A DNA stretch of 64,000 nt, from assembly GCA_016219645.1 (NCBI GenBank), contig JACRLR010000015.1, positions 102,455-166,454 of the forward strand, read 5' to 3'. Below are positions 50,218 to 60,817 of the stretch, in pieces. Made by a program: the position numbers and the translations under genes. Numbering within the stretch: the stretch's first letter is position 1; each line of letters starts with the position of its first letter. Origin of the DNA: Nitrospirota bacterium. GTDB taxonomy: Bacteria > Nitrospirota > Nitrospiria > Nitrospirales > Nitrospiraceae. Below the pieces are notes generated by a model. It ran no database searches. It was not told the DNA's origin and saw only the letters and a list, made by a program, of their open reading frames with translations.

Positions 50218-51372
50218 TTACATGAGCCAGTCGGGTTTTATCAGTAATAAGCCACCAAGGGCGGCCATTACGATCCCGCTCACCAATTTCAGCCAACGAC
50301 CGGCACGTTCCTGCAATTTTCTGCGACTCAGCGTGACCACCGCGATCATGACCATGAGACTGTCATCCAAGATATAGGCCAGGTTGTAGAGGCCGAGGTA
50401 GCCATAATATTCCCAGGAGGGCATCTGTTGAAGAGTTAAAATCTGCGTGTAGAGCGCCGGGAATCCGGCGGTACAGAGTAGTTCGACCAGATTCACGAGT
50501 CCTGCGAGTACCACGATCCCTGCTATCGCACCGGCGAGATGCTCGGCTTGGAGTATGCCTCGGACACGGGTGTACAGTCCGGGCTTGGCGGACTCGGGAA
50601 TGCTCAGCGCGATGCCGTGATGCAGCGCAAAGAAGTCCTTCACATTGACCGCACCAACCAGGACGGCGATGCCGCCGAGCCCGATCTGAGCAGCGCGCGA
50701 AAGACCGAGCAAGAGAAACATGTTGAGCCAGGCCGCCATGAAGGCAAAATACACCAGGCCACTGACGAGGACGAACGTTCCGGCGATGAGCGCCATCTTC
50801 CGTCGATCTTGAAGATTGACGAGCAATGACAATAGAAAGAGCAGTACCCACATCGCGCAGGGATTGAATCCATCCAGCAACCCGATGACAATGGTGAACA
50901 GCGGAAGGCCCAGTTCCCTGACGCGAAGCTCGCCGAACCATTTGGACTGGACGCTCTCAACAGCCGGAGGCGGTGTAGCAGCTTGGGTGTTCTGGTCAAG
51001 CCGGGCGCGTATCTCTACTCCGGTCGTGTCGGTTGAGAGGAATCCGACAATCAGCTCTGTGCCGATGAGAAAGGTGGGGACGCCGACGCTGGACAAACCT
51101 CGTTCAGCGACTAATGTGGCGAGCCGCTGCCGGGCGGCTGGATCCTCAGCTATGTCGTAGATGGCGATCCGCAGCAGTGGCCGTTCACGCCGAAGTTCAT
51201 CGAGAAAAGTCTTCGCAGCTTCGCAATGGGGACAGCCGGCGCGAACAAACACTTCGAGATCCGGGACTGGTTCGCCGGCTTGGAGCCGAGCGCCGCTCCC
51301 CACGATGAGTAGGACAAGGCATATGCCGATCGTGCGAACGAATCTCAATATGTTGTGATGTGGGTGGAACAC
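50218..51372 (-). CDS. Glutaredoxin-like domain fused to a DsbD/CcdA-type membrane domain
   Basis: A 384-residue protein. Signal segment at 1-32 (TIGICLVLLIVGSGARL), then a periplasmic thioredoxin-fold domain with RAGCPHCEAAKTFLDEL (CPHC active site) and VGVPTFLIGTELIVGF (cis-Pro). From ~165 a six- to eight-segment membrane domain follows with GFNPCAMWVLLFLLSLLV and LVELLCTAGFPALY; these two Cys match the electron-relay pair of DsbD/CcdA. It likely carries reducing power across the membrane to periplasmic thiols, for instance for cytochrome c maturation. End of the minus-strand pdh-like gene set. Confidence 0.8.
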   Translation of the reverse strand: MFHPHHNILRFVRTIGICLVLLIVGSGARLQAGEPVPDLEVFVRAGCPHCEAAKTFLDELRRERPLLRIAIYDIAEDPAARQRLATLVAERGLSSVGVPTFLIGTELIVGFLSTDTTGVEIRARLDQNTQAATPPPAVESVQSKWFGELRVRELGLPLFTIVIGLLDGFNPCAMWVLLFLLSLLVNLQDRRKMALIAGTFVLVSGLVYFAFMAAWLNMFLLLGLSRAAQIGLGGIAVLVGAVNVKDFFALHHGIALSIPESAKPGLYTRVRGILQAEHLAGAIAGIVVLAGLVNLVELLCTAGFPALYTQILTLQQMPSWEYYGYLGLYNLAYILDDSLMVMIAVVTLSRRKLQERAGRWLKLVSGIVMAALGGLLLIKPDWLM

Positions 51373-51405
51373 AATGTCGCGCTAGCTGGTCGTGTCAAGG
51401 GAGGG

Positions 51406-51666
51406 TCATGTCACCCGCTTGTCCGACAATTGGTCCACGCAGCCATTGAGCGTGGCGTACTTCGGATAGTCAGCTTCCGCAATCTCTACGCCAAAGGTCT
51501 TGTGAATCATGATCACAAAGTTGAGGAAGTCCATCGAGTCGATATCCAGCTGATCACGGAAGCTGACGCCGGGCGTCAAGGCCGTCAGATCTGCCTCCGG
51601 CGCGATCTCGCCAAGGAGCTGAAGGACGGTTTTTCTTATTTGGTCCGGCGCGAGCGGAGTGTTCAT
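51406..51666 (-). CDS. Acyl carrier protein
   Basis: An 86-residue [23 protein letters not shown] contains the Asp-Ser-Met site for the 4'-phosphopantetheine arm, and [20 protein letters not shown] completes helix III. Start 51666 overlaps the E2 gene stop (ATGA), so it is translationally coupled to the pyruvate dehydrogenase E2. A free-standing ACP in such an operon is uncommon; it may carry acyl groups for lipoate synthesis or another acyl transfer. Confidence 0.85.
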   Translation of the reverse strand: MNTPLAPDQIRKTVLQLLGEIAPEADLTALTPGVSFRDQLDIDSMDFLNFVIMIHKTFGVEIAEADYPKYATLNGCVDQLSDKRVT

Positions 51667-52871
51667 AGCTGTCCTGGCTCCTGCAACAAACGATCGACGG
51701 CTGAAAGAAAGACCCCGCCGCGGTGGCCGTCGGTCACGCGATGATCCGCCGACAGGCTTGCGGTCACAACCGGCCGCGAGACCACCTGTCCATCGAGGAC
51801 CCACGGACGTTCCACGACCTTTCCGAAACCGACTAAGGCAACCTGCGGCGGATAGATGACGCCGAACACGGTTTCCACTCCCTGTTCACCCAAGCTGGTG
51901 ACCGTGATGGTCGGGTCGGACAATTCCGAGCCCCGTAACGTTCCGGCACGGGCCCGTTTCACGACATCCTGGAAGCTGGTCATGAGCTCACCAAGGCTTC
52001 GCTTGTCCGTATCGTGAATGGCCGGCGCGATGAGGCCTCCTTGCCGGAGGGAAACTGCCACACCGACGTGGATATTGGGGCTCTGAACTGCGGCGTTGTC
52101 TTTCCACAGTGCGTTCAACTCCGGTACCTGCCGCAGCGCCAGGGCCACGGCTTTAACAAGTAAGACGCCGTATAGCAGCCGATCCGTCACCGGCCGTTTG
52201 ATGTTTTCTTCTTTGAGCCACGTCATAGCCCGGCCCATGTCGATGGTGCTGCTCAGATAGTAATGGGGGATCTCCCGTTTGGATCGTGCCATGGCGGCTG
52301 CAATGGTCTGTCGCATCCTGGCCTGGCGATCGCCGGCCGCGTCGGCGAAGGCAGTGGGTGCGGAGGGTTCTTGGCGTTGTCTTTGAGCGCCATGTTGAAT
52401 GTCGTCCAGGGTGATGGCGCCGCCGGGACCAGTGCCCTGAACAGAGGCGGGATCCACTCCTAATTCGCCGGCGAGCTTGCGCGCCGCCGGCGAGATGCGA
52501 AGCCGTCTCGGTTCTGTAACCGGTGCTGCGGCCGGCGGAGGTGCAGGAGGAACCGATGAAACCGGTTCCTTCGGCGAGACTCTCTGCAATGGAGCTGGAG
52601 ATGCGGGAGATTGAACGGCGGGTGTCGCCTGAATTCCCTCTTCTCGGATGATTGCCATGACCGTGCCGACCGGAACACGGTCGCCTGGTTCCGTAAGGAG
52701 TTGCTCCAAGACTCCCGTGTGGAAGGATTCGATCTCGATCGCGGCCTTCTCGGTATCCACCTCTGCGATGATCTCACCCTTGACCACCCGTTCGCCCACC
52801 TTCTTTTTCCACTGGACAAGAGTCCCTTCGGTCATATCTGAGCCGAGGGTGGGCATCACAAATTCAGCCAT
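51663..52871 (-). CDS. pdhC: Pyruvate dehydrogenase complex dihydrolipoamide acetyltransferase (E2)
   Basis: A 402-residue E2. One lipoyl domain ([34 protein letters not shown] with the lipoyl Lys), a Pro-rich linker at ~85-130, an E1/E3-binding domain ([20 protein letters not shown]), and a catalytic domain ending in [20 protein letters not shown] with the catalytic His. Start 52871 ([16 protein letters not shown]) is chosen for GGAGA upstream. It transfers acetyl groups from E1 to CoA. No E3 (lipoamide dehydrogenase) gene is found in the window. Confidence 0.9.
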   Translation of the reverse strand: MAEFVMPTLGSDMTEGTLVQWKKKVGERVVKGEIIAEVDTEKAAIEIESFHTGVLEQLLTEPGDRVPVGTVMAIIREEGIQATPAVQSPASPAPLQRVSPKEPVSSVPPAPPPAAAPVTEPRRLRISPAARKLAGELGVDPASVQGTGPGGAITLDDIQHGAQRQRQEPSAPTAFADAAGDRQARMRQTIAAAMARSKREIPHYYLSSTIDMGRAMTWLKEENIKRPVTDRLLYGVLLVKAVALALRQVPELNALWKDNAAVQSPNIHVGVAVSLRQGGLIAPAIHDTDKRSLGELMTSFQDVVKRARAGTLRGSELSDPTITVTSLGEQGVETVFGVIYPPQVALVGFGKVVERPWVLDGQVVSRPVVTASLSADHRVTDGHRGGVFLSAVDRLLQEPGQL

Positions 52872-52936
52872 GCGACGTTCTCCGGTCAAGAGTCCTGGTA
52901 GAAGTGCAAATCAATCCACCTGTGGGTGCACGCCTG

Positions 52937-54859
52937 CTAGCGAGTCGGGTCCTGAGATGGCCCGGTGCCGGCATGCAGACCGGTCTCGGGTCGATCGAAT
53001 ATGCCGTGCTGGGCTGTGATATCACGAAAGACCTGCCGTTTCTTAATCCGCTGGCGTTCTCGCGAACCGAGCAAATCCGCAAGGATCTTCACGGCGTCCA
53101 ACACAAACCTGCCTTTATTCAACATGACGCAGTCGGCCCGCTGTCCTGTGGCAGCATCGGTAATCTCGGCTCGTGCAGGCAATCCGCTTTTCGCCAGGTT
53201 CTCCAGCACTTGCGTCGCCCAGATCACGGGCACATGGGCGGCCTCACAGAGGCAGAGAATATCCTCCTGTACCAGTGCCAGATGCTCGAAGCCCACCTCG
53301 ACCGCGAGATCGCCTCGCGCAATCATCACGCCGAATCTGGGTAGGTTCAGCCCGGCAAGGAGAAGCTGTGCCAACCGATGAATGGCCTCTCGAGTCTCGA
53401 CCTTGATCACGATTCCCAAATCGGGACACCCGAGATCTTCTAGGGCCTTGCGCAAATCTAACAGATCTTGAGGATGGTGCGCGAAGGAGAGGCCGACTGC
53501 CGTCGCATGCTGCGCGACAAATCGAAGATCCTCCCGGTCCTGGGCCGTAAAGGCGGGGACGTCAACAGGAGAGTCGGGGAAATTGAGGCCCCTCTCCGGA
53601 CGAATGCGTGCCGGGATATCATGCGGAGCGATGACTTCAAGTTCCACATATTCCGGATTCAGATTCCGGACGATGGTCGTAATCTTGCCGTCATCGATAC
53701 ACACGCGATGTCCCAGCTTTACCATCTCCAGCACTGCGGGAAGGGTGCAGCTGATTCCAGGCGGCTGCCGTCCCCGAGCCTCATGGCCGAGACGAGCCGG
53801 CTCTCGGTAGAGGACCAATCGGTCTCCTGCCTGGACGCGAATGTCCACCGGTTGAGGCATGATCGGCCCGATGCGAAAACTCGCTCCGCCAGTCGTCACG
53901 AGTTCCATTCCTTCTTCAAGATAGGTCGTTCTCTCCAGCCCGACACGAACTTTCGTGGGACTGACGCGCTCAAGCAAACGGAGAGCCCGTACACGACCTC
54001 TGGTGTCCGTGAACCGCAGTTCTTCGCCGAGCACCAGGTTCGTCAGGCCGCTTTGACCTGGCAGGGCGATAACAAAGCTCGAAGGGGCGCCCGGTGAGCG
54101 GACCCGTTGGGTTTGCGATGCTTCGGCGTCAAGGAATCCTTCCAAAATGCGGGCCGGCCGCCCGTAGTCGTCCTTCTCCACCGTGAGTTTGAGCGGCCTG
54201 GTTGTCAGCATCAACGGCCCGGTCCGGACCTTCGGTCCGGCGAGATCCATAAACACCCGGCAACTGCGTCCGATCGCTTGTCCCCTGCTCGCTAATCGCT
54301 TCTCTGCATCCCGTACCGCAGTAATGATCATGGACCATTCATGAGATGTGTCGTGGGCACAATTGACCCTGGCGATATCCATCCCCTTCACCAGAAGCTG
54401 CTCAAGCAGTTCGGGTTGCCTGACGACGTCAGGGTCCAATGTCACCATGATGCGAGTGTGGTGATGCGGGCGAGGTCGCCCCAATAACATGGCGCTGCGC
54501 CGGGACAGTATGGACCGTGCCTGTGCAAAGTCGGGGGCCATAAGAGGAGTGTCTGTCGGTTCGATCCCCACATGCCCCATGACCTTCCTGAGGCTATGGA
54601 GTACCGAGCCTTCGAGCCTTCCCAAAGAGGACAACCCACGTTCCGCCAGCTCCAGTTGAAGATGTTGAAGATCATGCTCACGCAGCGCCAGGTAAGCGAG
54701 GAGGTTGTCGCAGCTGCATTGCGCGTCAGGGTCTGAAAGACGGAATTGCGCTCGAGCCTCTGCGGCCCTCTGTTGGACAACCTGGAATAAGTTGCCGAGT
54801 GTCTTGACGAGGAATGAGTCAGGCTCAGTGGTGCGACGATTCCCTGGCAACGAATTCAT
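52937..54859 (-). CDS. pyk: Pyruvate kinase with an N-terminal extension and no C-terminal domain
   Basis: A 640-residue protein. Residues 1-130 are a helical extension of unknown function. The pyruvate kinase barrel starts about 135 ([38 protein letters not shown]), with [30 protein letters not shown] (catalytic Lys), and [20 protein letters not shown]. It ends with [23 protein letters not shown] soon after the barrel, so the usual allosteric C-terminal domain is absent. Several strict residues differ (RVNCAHD for RLNFSHG, AVEV for GVEI). Position between pdhB and pdhC suggests it feeds pyruvate directly to the complex. Confidence 0.8.
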   Translation of the reverse strand: MNSLPGNRRTTEPDSFLVKTLGNLFQVVQQRAAEARAQFRLSDPDAQCSCDNLLAYLALREHDLQHLQLELAERGLSSLGRLEGSVLHSLRKVMGHVGIEPTDTPLMAPDFAQARSILSRRSAMLLGRPRPHHHTRIMVTLDPDVVRQPELLEQLLVKGMDIARVNCAHDTSHEWSMIITAVRDAEKRLASRGQAIGRSCRVFMDLAGPKVRTGPLMLTTRPLKLTVEKDDYGRPARILEGFLDAEASQTQRVRSPGAPSSFVIALPGQSGLTNLVLGEELRFTDTRGRVRALRLLERVSPTKVRVGLERTTYLEEGMELVTTGGASFRIGPIMPQPVDIRVQAGDRLVLYREPARLGHEARGRQPPGISCTLPAVLEMVKLGHRVCIDDGKITTIVRNLNPEYVELEVIAPHDIPARIRPERGLNFPDSPVDVPAFTAQDREDLRFVAQHATAVGLSFAHHPQDLLDLRKALEDLGCPDLGIVIKVETREAIHRLAQLLLAGLNLPRFGVMIARGDLAVEVGFEHLALVQEDILCLCEAAHVPVIWATQVLENLAKSGLPARAEITDAATGQRADCVMLNKGRFVLDAVKILADLLGSRERQRIKKRQVFRDITAQHGIFDRPETGLHAGTGPSQDPTR

Positions 54860-54896
54860 AATTCCACATCTCTCTTCTCGTCAGGGGACGTTCGGA

Positions 54897-55874
54897 TCAG
54901 CGTCGAAGCATGTTCCGAACTGTCAGCGCAATCTTTTCAGGCTGCGGGATTGCGGCGTCTTCCAGGTGTTTGGGATAGGGGATCGGCACCTCGACGCTAC
55001 AGACCCGGGCGATCGGGCTATCCAGATCATAAAACGCCCCTTCCATGATCTGCGCGGATACTTCGGCGGCAAAACTGCCGGTGCGCCACCCTTCGTCGAT
55101 CACGACCGCGCGGCGCGTTTTCCGCACAGAGGTCAAGACTGTCGAGATATCGAGTGGCCGGAGTATCCGGAGATCAACGACTTCAGCCGAGATGCCCTCA
55201 TGGGCAAGTTGGTCTGCTGCTTCGAGCGCTTTCCAGAGAGAGCCCCCGAACGTGATCAGCGAGATATCTGTTCCGGCCCGTCGGATTGCCGCCTGTGTCA
55301 GATCGACGGGGAGGGCGCTCTCGTCGAGTTCGCCTTCGAACGGGTACAAGTAGGCATGCTCGAAGATAAAGACTGGGTCCGGTTCTTGGAGTGCCGCAAG
55401 CAGCATTCCCCGGGCATCCGTGACGGTGGCCGGCGCGAGCACCGTGATCCCGGGGATGTGGGCATACCAGCCTTCGAGGCTATGCGAATGTTGGGCAGCC
55501 ACCTGCCGGCCTGCGCCGGTGGCCATCCGCACGACGAGAGGAATGCTGAACTGTCCGCCGGACATATGGCGAATCGTGGCTGCATTGTTGACAATTTGAT
55601 CGAGGGCGAGCAGGCTGAAATTCACCGTCATCACTTCGACGATCGGTCTCATGCCACCCAGAGCGGCTCCGATGCCGGCCCCGACGAAGGTGCTTTCAGA
55701 CAGAGGAGTATCCCGGATACGCTCCGGCCCGAATTCATCCAGAAAACCCTTGCTACAGGCGTAGGTCCCGCCGTACTTGCCGACGTCTTCACCCATCAGA
55801 AACACGCGCGGATCGCCCTGCAAGGCTTCCCGCAACCCAGCCCGCACCGCTTCTCTGTATGTAATTTTAGTCAT
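54897..55874 (-). CDS. pdhB: Pyruvate dehydrogenase E1 component beta subunit
   Basis: A 325-residue E1 beta. [61 protein letters not shown] and [20 protein letters not shown] are the conserved stretches, and [20 protein letters not shown] the C-terminal one. With PdhA it forms the TPP-dependent E1 heterotetramer that decarboxylates pyruvate. Its gene follows pdhA by about 40 bp, separated by a word repeat. Confidence 0.92.
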   Translation of the reverse strand: MTKITYREAVRAGLREALQGDPRVFLMGEDVGKYGGTYACSKGFLDEFGPERIRDTPLSESTFVGAGIGAALGGMRPIVEVMTVNFSLLALDQIVNNAATIRHMSGGQFSIPLVVRMATGAGRQVAAQHSHSLEGWYAHIPGITVLAPATVTDARGMLLAALQEPDPVFIFEHAYLYPFEGELDESALPVDLTQAAIRRAGTDISLITFGGSLWKALEAADQLAHEGISAEVVDLRILRPLDISTVLTSVRKTRRAVVIDEGWRTGSFAAEVSAQIMEGAFYDLDSPIARVCSVEVPIPYPKHLEDAAIPQPEKIALTVRNMLRR

Positions 55875-55885
55875 GTCGAGTGTAG

Positions 55886-55935
55886 AAGCGATCAGCCATC
55901 AGCTATCGGCTGTCAGCTCTGGGCTGACCGCTGAG
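55886..55935. repeat. Family-C word repeat at the pdhA end
   Basis: GCGATCAGCCATCAGCTATC and GGCTGTCAGCTCTGGGCTGA run across the pdhA stop codon. The last residues of PdhA (NGSQRSAQS) are encoded by it. Other copies: 28738-28766 and 56936-56990. Confidence 0.7.
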
Positions 55936-56911
55936 AGCCGTTCTTCGGCGTATACACGTCCTTCGTGAGATCTTCCAGAGGTTCCCACGGACCCATTTCG
56001 GCAAACGACACAGCTCCTGCAATCTCTGCCGCAATGGCGGTTTCCATCTTATCGAGGTCGGCATCAGTCACGTACCCTTCGGTGCGGAGCTGTTGCTGGA
56101 AGAGGGCGATCGGGTCGCGCTGTTTCCATTGGGCGACTTCGTCCTTTGTCCGATAGAGCTCCGCATCGTACATCGAGTGGGCACGAAACCGGTAGGTTCG
56201 GTACTCAAGAAGATAGGGCCCGTGGCCTGTGCGAACGAAATCGACGGCTTTTCGCGTGGCTGCTTCCACTTCGAGCACATCCATCCCGTTCACGGCTTCG
56301 GCCGGAATCGCATAGGCATCGGCCTTGCGGGCGATGTCGGTCTGTGATTGGTGCCGTCCGAGCGCGGTGCCCATCGCATAGAGATTGTTTTCGCAGAGGA
56401 ACAGCACCGGGAGCTTCCAGAGCGCGGCGAGATTGAGGGACTCGTGGAACTCTCCTTCGGCCACAGCGCCGTCGCCGAAGAAGCACGCAGTCACTCTACG
56501 GCGTTGCTGCATGTTGTCGGCCAACGCGAGTCCGACGGCGACCGGCAGCCCTCCGCCGACGATCGCCAAGCCTCCATAGAAGCGGCGTGCGGCGTCGAAG
56601 AAGTGCATGGATCCCCCGCGTCCCCGCGCGCAGCCGTTCGCTTTCCCGTACAGCTCCGCCATCAGCGGTCCCATTGGGGTGCCCCGTATCAGCGCATGGC
56701 CGTGCTCTCGATAGGTTCCGACGATCGCATCCTCCGACGTGAAACATGGCATGGCACCGACCGCGACCGCCTCCTCACCGATGTAGAGATGCAGGAAGCC
56801 GCGGATCTTGCCCCCGCTATAAAGTTCTGCGCACTTCTCCTCAAACCGCCTGATGCGGAGCATCTGGCGCAGAAGGTCAAGGGCATGATCGCGATCTACG
56901 ACGGCATCCAT
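55913..56911 (-). CDS. pdhA: Pyruvate dehydrogenase E1 component alpha subunit
   Basis: A 332-residue E1 alpha. [72 protein letters not shown] and the TPP motif [20 protein letters not shown] with [12 protein letters not shown] are all present. The phosphorylation-loop region [14 protein letters not shown] is conserved too. It overlaps no gene but is flanked on both sides by family-C word repeats, one of which has rewritten its C-terminus. Confidence 0.92.
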   Translation of the reverse strand: MDAVVDRDHALDLLRQMLRIRRFEEKCAELYSGGKIRGFLHLYIGEEAVAVGAMPCFTSEDAIVGTYREHGHALIRGTPMGPLMAELYGKANGCARGRGGSMHFFDAARRFYGGLAIVGGGLPVAVGLALADNMQQRRRVTACFFGDGAVAEGEFHESLNLAALWKLPVLFLCENNLYAMGTALGRHQSQTDIARKADAYAIPAEAVNGMDVLEVEAATRKAVDFVRTGHGPYLLEYRTYRFRAHSMYDAELYRTKDEVAQWKQRDPIALFQQQLRTEGYVTDADLDKMETAIAAEIAGAVSFAEMGPWEPLEDLTKDVYTPKNGSQRSAQS

Positions 56912-56935
56912 TTCTTCTCCATCACAGGTGCGAGC

Positions 56936-56990
56936 TGTCAGCGCACACTCACTCTCCGATGCTGACGCTAAAGGCTGACCGCTGAAAGCT
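56936..56990. repeat. Family-C word repeat between acsA and pdhA
   Basis: CTGTCAGCGCACACTCACTC and GATGCTGACGCTAAAGGCTG ACCGCTGAAAGCTC repeat the GCTGACNGCT words. It fills most of the gap upstream of pdhA and borders the acsA stop. Confidence 0.6.
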
Positions 56991-58750
56991 CATCCTTCCA
57001 ACGTCGACGTATCACCTTCCGGTAAACCGAGTTCACGGGCCTTGAGCAACCGCCGCATGATTTTCCCGCTTCTCGTTTTGGGCAAGGTCGGGAGAAACGC
57101 AATTTCTTTTGGCGCCACGGCGGCGCCAAGTCTGGCGCGCGCAAAGCCCAGCAATTCACGGCGCAACTCTTCGGAGGGCTCATACCCATCCTTGAGCGAC
57201 ACGAAGGCTTTTACCACCTCCATGGCGACGGGATCCGGCTTCCCGATTACGCCGGCTTCTGCGACCGCCTTGTGTTCGATCAACACGCTTTCCACTTCGA
57301 ACGGGCCTATCAAGTGGCCGGAAGTTTTGATCACGTCGTCCGCTCTGCCGACGAACCAGAAATAGCCTTGTTCATCCTTCTTGGCCAGGTCTCCGGTGAG
57401 GTACCAGCCTCCGGCAAAGCACTTCTGATAACGCTCCGGTTCGTTCCAATAGCCGCGGAACATCGAGGGCCAGCCTGGACGCAGGGCCAGTTCTCCCTGT
57501 TCGCCGGGGGTCTCGATCAATTCGATGGTGCCGGCCTCCGTCTTATGCACGATAGCAGCTTCAATACCGGGAAGCGGACGGCCCATTGAACCGGGTTGAA
57601 TGTCCATGGAGGCATAATTGGCGATCATGATTCCACCGGTCTCGGTCTGCCACCAATTGTCGTGGAACGGCTGGCCGAAAGCCTCTTGTCCCCACACGAC
57701 CGCTTCAGGGTTGAGGGGCTCACCCACGCTTGCCAGAAAACGAAGATGACGGAGGTTGTATTTTCTGACGAGCCCCGCGCCGCCTTTCATCATCATGCGA
57801 ATGGCGGTGGGGGCTGTGTACCACACAGTGACACGTTCCTCTTGCAGGATGCGACACCAGCGTTCGGCATCGAAGTCCCCCTCGTCCACGATGCTGGTAA
57901 TTCCGTTCGTCAGGGGCGCAATGATCCCATAGGACGTCCCGGTGACCCAACCGGGATCTGCTGTACACCAAAACACGTCATCTTTGTGAAAATCCAGCGC
58001 GTACTTGCCGGTCATGTGGTGAGCCACCACTGCCTGATGGACATGAATAGCCCCTTTGGGTGTGCCGGTCGTGCCACTCGTAAAGTGGAGCAGTGCGATG
58101 TCCTCCGGATCCGTGGGTCCGATAACGAAGGACGGACTGGCCTGCTGCATGAGCGCCCACAAATCCTCTGTGCCAGCGATGGCGGTGCGCTGCCGGTCCT
58201 CTCCGATAAGCAGGATGTGCTGAAGGTTTGGGAGCGCCGCGCGAATAGCGGCCACTTTTCGTTGATACAGCGAGGCGGTGGTGACGAGGACGTTCGCCTG
58301 GCCGATATTGAGTCGTGCTCGGATCGGCTCAGGGCCGAAGGCAGAAAACAGAGGGCAGAACACACTACGGTTCTTGAATGCCCCGAGCGCAGCGATGTAG
58401 AGCTCCGGAATGCGTCCCGCCAGAACAAATACGCGATCGCCTCTGGCTACGCCCAACTGCTGAAGCAGGTTGGCAAACCGGTTCGTCAGGTCCTGTAGCT
58501 GGCCGTAGGAGTAATCCTCGATCGTTCCATTTTTTCCCAGCCATCTGATCGCCAAATGTGACGCGCGTGCTCCGTTGGCATGACGATCGATGGCCTCATG
58601 CGCGATGTTGAGGCCTTGATTGTCACGGAGCCCTTCCAGGTCCTGTCTGGCCTGCTTCCATGTGAATCGCGCATGGATACTCCCGTAGTCGTGGAGATTG
58701 GGAACGGTCTCCCAGTCCCGGCTGGATTTAACGATCGTCGACCAAGGCAT
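56990..58750 (-). CDS. acsA: AMP-forming acetyl-CoA synthetase (acyl-CoA synthetase)
   Basis: A 586-residue enzyme of the ANL superfamily. [20 protein letters not shown] is the P-loop, [20 protein letters not shown] and [20 protein letters not shown] are motifs A4-A5, [20 protein letters not shown] and [20 protein letters not shown] the hinge, and [17 protein letters not shown] bears the conserved catalytic Lys that is often acetylated. W in the WWQTETG motif favours a small acid such as acetate. Start 58750 ([12 protein letters not shown]) has GGGAGAG upstream; the longer frame to 58846 is rejected. First gene of the pdh stretch. Confidence 0.9.
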   Translation of the reverse strand: MPWSTIVKSSRDWETVPNLHDYGSIHARFTWKQARQDLEGLRDNQGLNIAHEAIDRHANGARASHLAIRWLGKNGTIEDYSYGQLQDLTNRFANLLQQLGVARGDRVFVLAGRIPELYIAALGAFKNRSVFCPLFSAFGPEPIRARLNIGQANVLVTTASLYQRKVAAIRAALPNLQHILLIGEDRQRTAIAGTEDLWALMQQASPSFVIGPTDPEDIALLHFTSGTTGTPKGAIHVHQAVVAHHMTGKYALDFHKDDVFWCTADPGWVTGTSYGIIAPLTNGITSIVDEGDFDAERWCRILQEERVTVWYTAPTAIRMMMKGGAGLVRKYNLRHLRFLASVGEPLNPEAVVWGQEAFGQPFHDNWWQTETGGIMIANYASMDIQPGSMGRPLPGIEAAIVHKTEAGTIELIETPGEQGELALRPGWPSMFRGYWNEPERYQKCFAGGWYLTGDLAKKDEQGYFWFVGRADDVIKTSGHLIGPFEVESVLIEHKAVAEAGVIGKPDPVAMEVVKAFVSLKDGYEPSEELRRELLGFARARLGAAVAPKEIAFLPTLPKTRSGKIMRRLLKARELGLPEGDTSTLEG

Positions 58751-58925
58751 AGATGACTCTCCCTGCGCGGGAGAGTGCAAGGCATAGGCCATTGAGACTA
58801 AAGCAGAAAACATGAAATCTGCTTGCAAATCCGTAGGTCGGAGCAATGAGCGGGAGCTATACGTTTAGCTCGACTGTGGCAGAAGTCGCCAGGGTGTCTC
58901 TGATGCCAGTGGAGAATCGCGCCAA

Positions 58926-59288
58926 TTAACTGACAGTGCCGGGAGGAGACACATCCCTGATGTACGACAACACATCCAAGATTTGCTGATCCGTCAGCTT
59001 GCCGCGGAAACTATGCATCGGGCTGAACAGTACGCCGTTCGAAATCGCCACGAGCAATTCCCAATCGCTCTTGGATCGAACGATGGAGGATCGAAGATTG
59101 GCAGGCTGTACGATCAAATCCTTGCTATCCGGCCCATTCCCATCCAAGGTGTTCCCATGACAGCGGAGGCAGTTCTTTTGATACACCGCGTGCCCTTCCT
59201 TGGGATTCCCGCGGACGGTCTGTCCGGCAGCCCAGGAACCTGCCAACAGGATCAAGCACACCGCACTGATCATGCTCAGGACTTTCAT
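58926..59288 (-). CDS. Secreted monoheme c-type cytochrome
   Basis: A 120-residue protein. Signal peptide MKVLSMISAVCLILLAGSWA (cleaved near AAG-QT), heme site CLRCHGNTLDGNG near 41, LIVQPANLRSSIVRSKSDWE, MHSFRGKLTDQQILDVLSYI with the likely Met ligand. It is a relative of the 38-41 kb cytochromes by layout. It precedes, on the minus strand, the acsA region and follows the Usp gene. Confidence 0.86.
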   Translation of the reverse strand: MKVLSMISAVCLILLAGSWAAGQTVRGNPKEGHAVYQKNCLRCHGNTLDGNGPDSKDLIVQPANLRSSIVRSKSDWELLVAISNGVLFSPMHSFRGKLTDQQILDVLSYIRDVSPPGTVS

Positions 59289-59336
59289 GTTGTCGACTCT
59301 CCTTGGTTTGGTGGCGTCGCCTCCCGTGAATTGATC

Positions 59337-60194
59337 TCAACGGACAACGAGGACCGAAGTTGTGGCCCGATGCACAATCCCGTGTGACACGCTGCCCAGC
59401 AAGAATCCCTCGATCCCCATCCGACCATGGGAGCCGACCACAATGAGGTCGCGGCTCTGTCCCATTTCGCACACAGTCGTGGCGGGATCACCCAGGCAGA
59501 CCTCGGTAGACGGGGTGAAGTTCGGGCCGGCCAACGCCCGGGCCGTGTCTTTCACGACCTGTTCAGCCTCTCGCTTATTTTGTTCAGACCAGCCTTCGAG
59601 CCCTACCGTCAGACGCGGGTCAACCAGATGCAGCGAGGGGACGACCGAGAGGATGGTAATTGCGACGGGGTTCTTGAAGGGGTGCGACGTCAGCCATCTC
59701 TGCAAACGGATCGCATCCTCGCGACTTTCCACTGCCAAGAGGACGCGGGTGATAGGCCGGGCTTTCCCCTTCACAATCAGGGTCGGCACTGTGGCATGGA
59801 GTACGACGCGGTGGGACACGCTGCCGAGAAACAGCTCCGCCGCCCGGCTGTGATCACGCGTGCCGACTGCGATAAGGTCGGCCTTGACCGCGGAGGCGCT
59901 GTCGAGAATGAAGGATGCCGGGTGCTGGACTTCACACAATGTTCGGACGGAGGGGGTTTCAGCCGGCAGCAGAGTGCGGCAGCGCTCAACCGCCTGACGA
60001 CCGGCGTCAATCATGGCCTGGCGGAACTCGTCGTACCCTTGCACATTGAATACTCCCGCCACGAGGGGAGACTGGAACATGCCAAGATCCACCCCATGTA
60101 CGAGCACGACCTCCTCCGGCCGGTAGAGCATTCCGATCTGTTCCACTGCGGAAAAAGCTTCATCTGACCAATCCACCCCGGCTACGATTCGCAT
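59337..60194 (-). CDS. Tandem universal stress protein
   Basis: A 285-residue protein with two Usp domains. The first (1-145) starts MRIVAGVDWSDEAFSAVEQI and has VGTRDHSRAAELFLGSVSHR; the second (~150-285) has ITRVLLAVESREDAIRLQRW and VVGSHGRMGIEGFLLGSVSH, which fits the ATP-binding G-2x-G-9x-G-S/T pattern. Tandem Usps are cytoplasmic stress and energy-status proteins. It lies 48 bp upstream of the cytochrome gene on the same strand. Confidence 0.92.
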   Translation of the reverse strand: MRIVAGVDWSDEAFSAVEQIGMLYRPEEVVLVHGVDLGMFQSPLVAGVFNVQGYDEFRQAMIDAGRQAVERCRTLLPAETPSVRTLCEVQHPASFILDSASAVKADLIAVGTRDHSRAAELFLGSVSHRVVLHATVPTLIVKGKARPITRVLLAVESREDAIRLQRWLTSHPFKNPVAITILSVVPSLHLVDPRLTVGLEGWSEQNKREAEQVVKDTARALAGPNFTPSTEVCLGDPATTVCEMGQSRDLIVVGSHGRMGIEGFLLGSVSHGIVHRATTSVLVVR

Positions 60195-60211
60195 TATCGT
60201 CTCCCAATCAT

Positions 60212-60787
60212 TCAGAACAGTGGATGTGGTGACGTGCCGAAGGGCAAGACCCGTGGCGTTTCGCCGGCATTTCCTCTGATGCGCCAGGCGCCTCCTTCAA
60301 ACGTCAGATAATGCACCTCTTGGTACCAGCTGTCGATCGGGACCCGGAGGCCACTGGTCTTTGAGATGCCCGACAGGCTCCCTGTGCAGGTCACTTCAAT
60401 GATGGCGTTGGAGCCAGATCCTACTTTAGCGATCTTCGAAAAGAAATGCACTCCCCCCAGATCACGGTATTCCTTAAAGATGTCGGACCAGATCTTACGA
60501 ATATCTGCCAGTTTCAGCCCATGATAGTTGTACTGGGTTGCATGGAGCGCGATGATACCCTCGAGATTTTCCTCAGCGATGGCTGCGTCAGCCTTGTGAA
60601 ACACATCCAAGATCTGGTTGACAGTAGCCTGATCCACTTCCACGACCGCGCCAGTCTGAAGCAACGTGTCTGCATATCCTGCCGTTCCGGTCAGCAGGCT
60701 AAGTGTCACCACAGCGACACATAGCGATCGACTGGAGCAGGACCACCTCGACTGTGCCATGGTGATACCTCTTGTGAGACCGGACAT
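60212..60787 (-). CDS. Secreted SnoaL/NTF2-like protein
   Basis: A 191-residue protein. GAGGAGG sits 5-6 bases before ATG 60787, which decides the start. A signal peptide covers ~12-40 (SRSLCVAVVTLSLLTGTAGYA). The body (VNQILDVFHKADAAIAEENL, EGIIALHATQYNYHGLKLAD, IRKIWSDIFKEYRDLGGVHF, WYQEVHYLTFEGGAWRIRGN) has the layout of NTF2-like/SnoaL ketosteroid-isomerase folds. No active-site residues can be named. Member of the stress-related gene row. Confidence 0.7.
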   Translation of the reverse strand: MSGLTRGITMAQSRWSCSSRSLCVAVVTLSLLTGTAGYADTLLQTGAVVEVDQATVNQILDVFHKADAAIAEENLEGIIALHATQYNYHGLKLADIRKIWSDIFKEYRDLGGVHFFSKIAKVGSGSNAIIEVTCTGSLSGISKTSGLRVPIDSWYQEVHYLTFEGGAWRIRGNAGETPRVLPFGTSPHPLF

Positions 60788-60817
60788 ACTAGCCTCCTCT
60801 ACTGTTGAGATCAGGGA

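Noticed and set aside
56348..56965. Plus-strand frame opposite pdhA
   Set aside because: Shadow of the conserved E1 alpha gene; no independent evidence.
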